Shown here: piece by piece, positions 57,285 through 64,000 of the stretch | How the letters are laid out: the number at the start of each line of letters is the position of its first letter | Position numbering within the stretch: the first letter of the stretch is position 1 | Assembly (NCBI GenBank): GCA_003952965.2 | Contig: CM025854.1 | Coordinates: 7,221,671 to 7,285,670, forward strand | Direction of reading: 5' to 3' | From: Morella rubra | Taxonomy: Eukaryota > Streptophyta > Magnoliopsida > Fagales > Myricaceae | Length of the DNA: 64,000 nucleotides | The notes under the pieces: model-generated | Seen by the model: only the letters and a program-made list of their open reading frames with translations | What the model was told of the DNA's origin: nothing | Databases searched by the model: none | Program-made: the position numbers and the translations under genes

Positions 57285-58225
57285 ATGGCAAATGTTGTTC
57301 CTACTGCTGTACATAGCAATCCAGTTGTTGACAATACACATACCCATCTAGTCCTGGACAGTGCTTACATAATCACATCAGGTGATACCTCTACACTCCA
57401 ATTATTTCTCTGCACCTTAATGGCAAGAATTATTAATTTTTGGAGCCGTGCAATGCTTACGATTGGCAATCGGTGCTCTCACCAAGTTTGGATTTCTTGT
57501 TGGTAGCATTACACGACCAGCTCTAACTAATCCTAATTTCAATGCTTGGTATTGATGCAACCTGAAGGTTTCTTCATGGATATGTCTCTGTTTCTCCAGA
57601 AATTGCACTAGTAATTTTATATATCGACTCGGCTGAGAAAATGTGGAAATTGCTTAAAAAAAGGTACAAGCAAAGTAATGAACCTAAAATCTTTGAATTG
57701 CAACAAGAAATTAACATCACCCAAGGCCAATCCTATGTCTGTGATTATTTCACTCGATTGGAATCTCTATGCAATGAGTTACATCAGTTTTCTCCTATGC
57801 CAATCTGTTCTTGTGGAATTTTTCATGGATGCGCATGTAAAGCCCTACAGATCATCAATGCTTGTAAAGAAAAACATTTAACTATGGTTTTTCTCATGGG
57901 ATTAAGTGCTACCTATCTTACTGTTCGAGGAAATATCCTGCTCATGTAACCTTTTCCATCTTTTAATGAGATCTATTCCTTAATCATTCAAGAAAAAAGA
58001 CAACGTGCTTTTACTCGAAATCCTGGATTTAATCATGAAACTATTGCTATGATTGCTTCTCATAACAATTCTGCACCTGAAGTTGTTGCTGCACCTGTTC
58101 AAAGAAGAAATTTCAATAATACTAACATGTATGGTCAAAGAGAACGTCCTCTCTGTGCTTACTGCAATCGAAAAGGACATATTAGGGATAAGTGCTTTGA
58201 GTTAAATGGATATCCTCCTAGCTGA
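57285..58225 (+). pseudogene. Copia gag
   Basis: The ATG at 57,285 (MANVVPTAVHSNPVVD) opens the frame. After early frame changes, the central gag domain reads MWKLLKKRYKQSNEPKIFEL (57,641-57,700) and YFTRLESLCNELHQF near 57,750-57,790. A zinc knuckle, CAYCNRKGHIRDKCFELNGY, lies at about 58,157-58,216 and fits C-x2-C-x4-H-x4-C. Stops near 57,545 and 57,948 break it. Confidence 0.85.
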
Positions 58226-58399
58226 GTTTCTAAAAAGAAATTTTCTCCTGATACTCATAAGGGTACTCCTCATCATTCAGCACATCAAGTTTCTGCAAGC
58301 ATGGAAGATGCCGCTAATGATCCAAGTTCTATTGTTTCTCGAGAGCAAATTCAATAGCTTCTATGTCTTCTTTAATCTCAAATTAAACCTGACTCTCCT

Positions 58400-58876
58400 T
58401 TGCACGCGTCTCCTCCATTTGACACTCCATCTCTAAGTGTTGCTAATATGGCAGGTAACATACTTACAATTCACACAGTTAGTCCTACTATTGCTCACTG
58501 TCTTTCATCTTCTTCTTTTACAAATCTGCATTCACCTCATTTTTGGATTGTAGATAATGGTGCAACCGATCATATGGTGTGCTCTCTTTCTTTGTTATCT
58601 ACTCTTAGCCAACCAATAAATGCCATTGCCAGTCTACCAAATGGTCAATATGCCCAAGTTACCCATATTGGTTCAATCCAACTTTCTCTTCATCTCATGT
58701 TACAGAATGTGCTTTATAGCCCTTCTTTCACATTCAATTTAATTTCCACAAGTAAATTTACCTCTACATCACAATTTGGCCTAATTTTCTTGTCTAACAA
58801 GTGTTTCATTCAGGACCTATATGCTAGGAGAACGATTGGAGTACGTAATCAAAAGGGAAGTCTATATCTGCTTTAG
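58400..58876 (+). pseudogene. Copia protease and pre-integrase region
   Basis: A 158-codon open segment contains the protease active site FWIVDNGATDHMVC (about 58,541-58,582; D-N-G-A-T instead of D-S-G-A-T). This is followed by the conserved LPNGQYAQVTHIG and VLYSPSFTFNLISTSKFTS, the standard copia protease C-terminal block. It ends at the stop at 58,874. Confidence 0.8.
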
Positions 58877-58929
58877 TCTACTTCCATTTCGACTTCTAAT
58901 TCTTCACTTCCTTCACATGTTCAGCTTTT

Positions 58930-59770
58930 ACAAATAATATTACCACTGATCTATGACATATTAGACTAGGTCACATGTCATTTTCAAGAATGAGTTTGTT
59001 ACTAGATATCATTCCCAATGTTTCTATTAGTTCAAACAAACCTCAATGTCAAGTTTGTCCTTTGGCCAAACATCACAGGCCTTCATTCCCTATTAGTTCG
59101 ATCATAACTTCCAAACCATTTGATCTTATCCATTGTGATATATGGAGCCCTTTTGTTGTAGCAACTATTCATGGTCATCACTATTTTCTCACAATAGTAG
59201 ATGATTACACCCGTTGTACCTGGATATTTCTCATGAAACTCAAATATGAAACTCGTCTAATTTTAGAATTTTTCTTTCATTTAGTTGAGAGACAATTTGC
59301 CTCCAAAATCAAAATACTTCGAGCCGATAAAGGCCTTGAATTTAGCATGACTTCTTTCTTTTCTACCAAAGGAGTTATGCATCGACAAAGTTGCACTTAC
59401 ACCCCCCAACAAAAATGGGTGGTTGAGGGAAAGTACCACATCTTTTAAATGTAACAAGAGCTCTTCGATTTCAATCAAATCTACCCCTCAAATATTGGGG
59501 TGATTGTGTCCTGACAGCTACATATTTGATTAACCGATATCCATCTCCTTTACTTCAAAATAAGTCTCCTTATGAGTTGGTGTTCTCTGTCAAACCTTCA
59601 TATTCACATCTACGTGTGTTTGGTTGTCTATGTTTTGCAACCAATACATCACCTCACAAAACAAAGTTTGATGCTCGGGCTCAGAAGTGTGTTTTTCTGG
59701 GCTACCTCTATGCTGTCAATTGTTATGAACTTCTAAACATTGAAACTCAATCTATTTTCATTTTATGAGA
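58930..59770 (+). pseudogene. Copia integrase
   Basis: The segment has LGHMSFSRM near 58,970, the zinc-binding CQVCPLAKHHRPSFPI (about 59,048-59,095) and the core FDLIHCDIWSPF (first Asp) with IVDDYTRCTWIFLMK (about 59,195-59,240). The DKGLEF block near 59,325 follows and a stop lies near 59,447. It continues with [17 protein letters not shown] and [15 protein letters not shown] (59,526-59,650). Decayed. Confidence 0.8.
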
Positions 59771-60229
59771 TGTTGTATTTCATGAATCATCATTTCCTTT
59801 TCATATATCAACTTCAGATCAATCTCACAATATATCAGATTTTGTTGTTCCCAATTCCATTCCTGATAATGTTTCCCACACAGAGCAACCTTCATCAGTT
59901 TCCTCTTCTATTCCTGATAATGTTTCCTATACTGAGCAAACTTCATCAGTTTCTTCTTCCATTCTTTTAGTCAGCTCTCATAATATAACTCCTGAACATC
60001 ATGATTCATTTGATGTTCCTCCACGAAAATCAAATCAAACTCGACATCCTCCATCCTACTTACAGGACTATCATTGCAGAATGGCTCATTCTTTTGCTCA
60101 CAACTCACTACCTTTTTGTCTCTTTGCAACAAACTTCTAGTTCAACATATGATTTGGGTAGCTATCTCTCTTATACTGTCTTTCCCATTCACATAAAGCT
60201 TTTAGTCTAACTGTCATTAATCACCCTGA

Positions 60230-61380
60230 ACCAAAATCATATAAACAAGTAGCCCAACATCCAAAATGGCAAGAGGCTATCGTTAATGAAATGACAGCCC
60301 TTGAAAACAACAACACTTGACTCATTACATATTTGCCTCTTGGTAAGCAGGCCATAGGCTGTAAATGGGTTTACCGTGTGAAGTATAGAGCTGATGGCAT
60401 TGTGGAAAGATACAAAGCTCGGTTTGTTGTCAAAGGCTTCACTCAAAGAGAATGAGTTGATTATTCTGAAACTTTCTCCTCATTAGCTAAGATGACAATC
60501 ATTCAATGTTTTTTAGCTCTTGCTGCATCTCAAAATTGGTTTTTAGAACAATTAGATGTCAACAATACTTTTTTATATGGAGATTTTGATGAAGAAGTAT
60601 ACATGATAATTCTATCTGGTTTTGCCAAAAGAGGGGGAGCACAAAGTCTGCAAGCTACTTAAGTCATTGTATGGTCAAAACAAGCAAGTAGACAATGGTT
60701 TCACAAGCTTTCTGCTGCTTTGTTTTCCCTTGGTTATTAGCAATCTAAAGCTGATTGCAGCTTGTTTACAAAGGTTGACGGTGTTTCTTTTATTGCCCCT
60801 CTAGTATATGTAGATGACATAATCATTGCTTCAAATGATATGTCCTATGTTACTCAAGTCAAGAGTTATTTATATGATCAATTTAAAATCAAGAATTTGG
60901 GCAAGCTGATATACTTCTTGGGATTAGAAATTGCTCGCACTATTGATGGCATCTCTCTAAGTCAGCATAAGTATGCATTGGAAGTCCTAGAAGACAGTGG
61001 TTATCTTGGTTGCAAGCGTGCTTCATTTCCCATGGATTCTAAACTTAAACTTGATCAAACTGATGGAGCTTTATTGGAGGATGCTTCTTCTTATCGACGT
61101 CTTGTTGGCCATTTATTGTACTTAACAATTACTCTACCAGACTTACTCTATTTTGTACAAACGCCTGCTCAATTTATGGATAAACCTGGTCAATCACATC
61201 TCCATACAGCTAATCATGTTCTTCTTTATATCAAAAGCACCCCTGCTCAAGGTTTATTCTTTCCTGCTTCCTCTTCTGTGCAATTGAAAGGGTTCTGTGA
61301 CTCTGATTGGGCAGTTTGCATTGACAGTAAACGATCTATCACTGATTTTTGCCTTTTTATTGGAGATTCTTTAGTTTCAT
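60230..61380 (+). pseudogene. Copia reverse transcriptase
   Basis: Motifs in order are HPKWQEAIVNEMTALENN (about 60,259-60,312), GCKWVYRVKYRADGIVERYK near 60,360-60,417, LEQLDVNNTFLYGDFDEEVY near 60,545-60,603, the catalytic LVYVDDIIIAS (about 60,801-60,833) and IKNLGKLIYFLGLEIA near 60,890-60,940. The RT ends in a long open segment of 206 codons (60,762-61,382). Stops at about 60,318 and 60,660 disable it. Confidence 0.9.
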
Positions 61381-61720
61381 AGGGCTCCAAGAAGCAAAGC
61401 ACATTCTCAGGTAGTTCAGCTGAAGCTAAATATCGTGCTCTTGCTTCCACTAGCTGCGAAGTTATTTGGCTATTACAGATTATTCATGATTTACGCAAAC
61501 CTCATTCTTCTAATGTCTCCTTATCTTGTGATAGCAAATATCCTCTTTTCTTAGCAGCTAATCATGCTCAAACAAAGCATATTGACATTGATTGTCATTT
61601 TATTCGAGAACAGCTAGCTAAAGGTATCATTAATACTTTCTATATTGATTCAACTCATCAATTAGTTGATTTGTTTACCAAGGCACTCGGCAAGGCTCCC
61701 TTCCAATTTCTTCTTTACAA
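61280..61720 (+). pseudogene. Copia RNase H
   Basis: KGFCDSDWAVCIDSKRSITD (about 61,288-61,347) holds the first catalytic Asp. After a stop at 61,380, STFSGSSAEAKYRALASTSC (Glu) follows, then SLSCDSKYPLFLAANHAQTK near 61,520-61,580 and HIDIDCHFIREQL. It ends near LVDLFTKALGKAPFQFLL, with no 3' UTR or polypurine tract before the LTR remnant. Confidence 0.85.
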
Positions 61721-61778
61721 GCTTGAATATACAATATAGAATTTTCTCTGTTTTCGTGAGTTCATACGACTTTCCACA
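61721..61778 (+). repeat. Remnant of the 3' LTR (last ~58 bp)
   Basis: GAATATACAATATAGAATT..CTTTCCACA matches the final part of the 5' LTR. The first ~134 bp of the LTR and the end of the internal region are deleted. Confidence 0.85.
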
Positions 61779-61783
61779 ATGTC

Positions 61784-62111
61784 AATTCTCATATCAAATA
61801 GCATGATTTCAGAGTAGTTCACTGAGAGCTTTGAAAAAATAAAATAAAATAAAATGATACACTAAGGAGGACGTTGTGTAGAGCTTAACTGTTCATTGCA
61901 AGCCATATAATGCACAAAATATCTTTCAAAATAGTCGCATACTGTCGAGAAGAAGTGCGAGAAAAGTTCAGAAAAGGAAACGGATGATGTGAATATGCTG
62001 AGTATGCTAATAGTTGATCAAACGTCAATGTCCCCTCTTCAGCAATTTAAACCAATACCCATCAAGAGAAGGAAAAAAAAAAAGTCCAATTATGAAGACT
62101 CGACACTTTAC

Positions 62112-62159
<48 letters not shown>

Positions 62160-64000
62160 TTTTTTTTGCACCCTTCAACTATGAGGTCTAACACTTTACA
62201 CTATTATTTTTGTCATATTGTAGCAGCACCCACTAAATATTTATTTCAAACACTTTGAGTCTTTTGTTAAAATTTTTCGTCCATCTAAATGAAGAGTCTA
62301 AATATATTTTTCATCTATCGACTATAAGTCATGACACGTTATACCTTGAACTATCTATTTTGTTATATTTCATCATTAACCACCAATTGTGTACACTTAC
62401 ACTCTCTGCCATTACTTTAGAAGAAAATTGAGATTATTTTGTTATTGAAATAACGAATTTATACTTATAATTTTTTGACCCATGATATTTTTTTGTAAGG
62501 GTAAAATAATTATTTCACTAACAAAAGTTTTGGTTTTTGTCTAAATTAAGACGGAATGTACAAAGTATACACGATTGATAGTTAATGTATTTAATATAAT
62601 GAAATTGATAGTTTAGAGAGTAAAGTGTCAGGACCACAATAGTAGGTTGGAGAAAAGTTTCTTTTCCTAAATGAAAAGTGATTTTTTGGAATGTGAATTG
62701 TCAAATTTAGCCCCATAATTTTTGTAGCAGTGCCATTTGCTAAGGTAAAAAAGGTATTTCATATGTCAAAAAATTAATTTTTAACGGATGTTACAAAGTA
62801 TCTAAAATCAATAGTTAGTGAATGTAATGTAATATAATAAAAATAATAGCTTGAGGTGTAAAAAATATCAAGACCTTTATATTTAAAGAGTGCAAAGTAT
62901 ATTTATCTATAAAAAAAAATCATGTGAAAGGGGAAAGCAAAGAAATTCGTGTTTTTTTTTTTCTAACCAGGTGTTCAGACCAGCTTACACGCACATCAAC
63001 TAATCTCGAAGTATGTGCATTCTTCTTCTCATATAAACCGAGCAATTACTAGTCCAAAAGCCCTAGGGTCTAAAGAGTTGGTAATATTTATAAAATCCTA
63101 AACTTGGAACCTTGGAGGCAGTATATCACGAGGTTCAAGTCTTAACCATTAGGTCAATCTCTAAAAATTATATTTTTTTTTTTGGCAAAATTGCAGCCAC
63201 CGCAAAATAAATAAATAAATAAATGAGGAAAACAGTCTTGATGTGAGTGACCCTGTCGCGAAACATCTGTCCTTGTTATTTTCCTAATGAGAGCCGGAAA
63301 ACCAAAAAACTAGGAATGCAACAAGAAGGAAAAGGAAAAAGTGCTTTAGAATTTCTTTTCAAGTAGTTTCCCTGAACTGATACTCCTGCAAACATGACAG
63401 ACGTACCTTTTCTGCTCCTGGCCTCGGGAGAAACATAGGAACATTTATTTTGAAGGTCCGATCATCCATAAAGTCCAAAGCACACAAGAAAGGCTCGTGC
63501 CAATATGCCCGTCACTTGCACAGACATTGAGTTGAAAGCCATCTACTCCTGAGATTTACTTCGAGCGACCAGGGGTGTAAAGCGGATATATCGGAAGCCA
63601 AATTTAATATTCTCACATCTGGTCCACTAGTTAGTAGATATTTAAAATAGATTTTACTTTCATTTCTGACTTTGCCGGACTTAACAGAAGTGGACGTCAG
63701 AATTTCGATAATATTTTGAATAATATTTTTAGCCCATTTAAGCATTTTTTACAAAAAATAAAGATATTCATTCATCACAACGGTTAAACATGCAGATTCA
63801 CAACCATTAAACTGAACCAGCCATTAAACTAATTAAGTTGCTTCATAGCCATTAAACATGTAGATTCACAACCCTTCACTAAACTAATTTTCTCAGAAAC
63901 TGTCAAGGAGAGAGAGAAATTGAGAGTAAAAGAAGAGAGAGAGAACTGACTCACTACGTGAAGGTCGAACTGTTGAAGGAGAGGGGAGGACTTCGAGGAG
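61784..64000. other. AT-rich spacer without recognised gene
   Basis: No gene was found. An ACACTTTA-type module recurs in both orientations (62,103; 62,193; 62,622 inverted), suggesting a decayed repeat. An open stretch without stops on the minus strand (about 63,506-63,408; EPFLCALDFMDDRTFKINVP) ends at a donor-like AAAG|GTACG, but I cannot assign it. Repeats of CCATTAAAC.G.AGATTCACAACC occur at 63,784-63,895. An AATA repeat is at 63,206-63,225. GA-rich sequence at 63,905-63,955 may be a leader of a gene beyond the window. Confidence 0.4.
62118..62168. repeat. (TA)n followed by a T-run
   Basis: A TA dinucleotide run of about 12 units passes directly into some 26 T residues. Confidence 0.95.

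Larger units (their letters stand above)
56995..61778 (+). mobile_element. Ty1/copia element with degenerate 3' LTR
   Basis: The 5-bp target duplication is ATGTC (56,990-56,994 and 61,779-61,783). Order: 5' LTR, primer site, gag, protease, integrase, RT, RNase H, 3' LTR remnant. Most of the coding region is still alignable in order, but at least eight stops or frameshifts inactivate it. Length 4784 bp. Confidence 0.9.

Noticed and set aside
63408-63506. Host exon on the minus strand
   Set aside because: A donor-like site exists, but no in-phase acceptor was found and the protein stretch could not be placed in a family.
1-64000. tRNA or rRNA genes
   Set aside because: No cloverleaf-type A/B box pairs or rRNA core motifs were recognised; the tRNA-like words found are retroelement primer sites.

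Overview
The window is a stretch of nuclear DNA from a flowering plant, most likely a eudicot. The evidence is one intact intron-containing host gene (a group A MAP kinase kinase of the MKK1/MKK2 type, 8 exons, GT-AG introns) in a sea of plant-type transposable elements: Ty1/copia, Ty3/gypsy of the Tat lineage with two RNase H domains, L1-type LINEs with a C-terminal RNase H, a PIF/Harbinger-like TIR family and a Pack-MULE. No bacterial, organellar, rRNA, tRNA or CRISPR feature was seen.

Layout. 1-6.94 kb: a decayed copia element on the minus strand, bracketed by two LTR+primer-site blocks that face each other as inverted arms. 6.95-10.45 kb: a plus-strand LINE split by a solo LTR. 10.45-11.12 kb: spacer holding a CCDC47-like (DUF1682) pseudogene fragment. 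11,125-31,968: one Tat gypsy element (minus strand, 5-bp target duplication AACAT). A 7.06-kb LINE with its own 19-bp duplication sits in its 3' LTR and a solo LTR sits in its RNase H. This element also carries an antisense extra ORF, a 38-bp minisatellite, a 134-bp tandem repeat and possible F-box-like fragments. 32-38.25 kb: spacer with local duplications and a near-perfect hairpin. 38.26-39.67 kb: a 5'-truncated LINE. 40,078-43,799: the MKK2-type gene (minus strand). 43.8-47.3 kb: spacer.

47,299-56,958: a LINE flanked by an exceptionally long direct repeat (206 and 177 bp). It contains two near-identical 1.3-kb TIR elements in opposite orientation (a large palindrome). It also contains a four-layer nest: LINE, then solo LTR, then Pack-MULE with captured coiled-coil gene pieces, then another solo LTR. 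56,995-61,778: a copia element with a 5-bp duplication (ATGTC) and a 3' LTR reduced to its last ~60 bp. 61.8-64 kb: AT-rich spacer.

The only gene judged functional is the MAP kinase kinase. It would act in the cytoplasm between a MEKK-type kinase and an MPK4-type MAP kinase. Everything else is transposon sequence, mostly broken by stops and frameshifts. Several insertion boundaries are fixed with unusual certainty because conceptually removing the insert and one copy of its target duplication puts the interrupted reading frame back in phase. The most checkable oddities are the inverted-arm copia, the giant palindrome, the long LINE direct repeat, the Pack-MULE, and a ~1.1-kb tandem duplication in the large LINE whose indel pattern looks like an assembly artefact.
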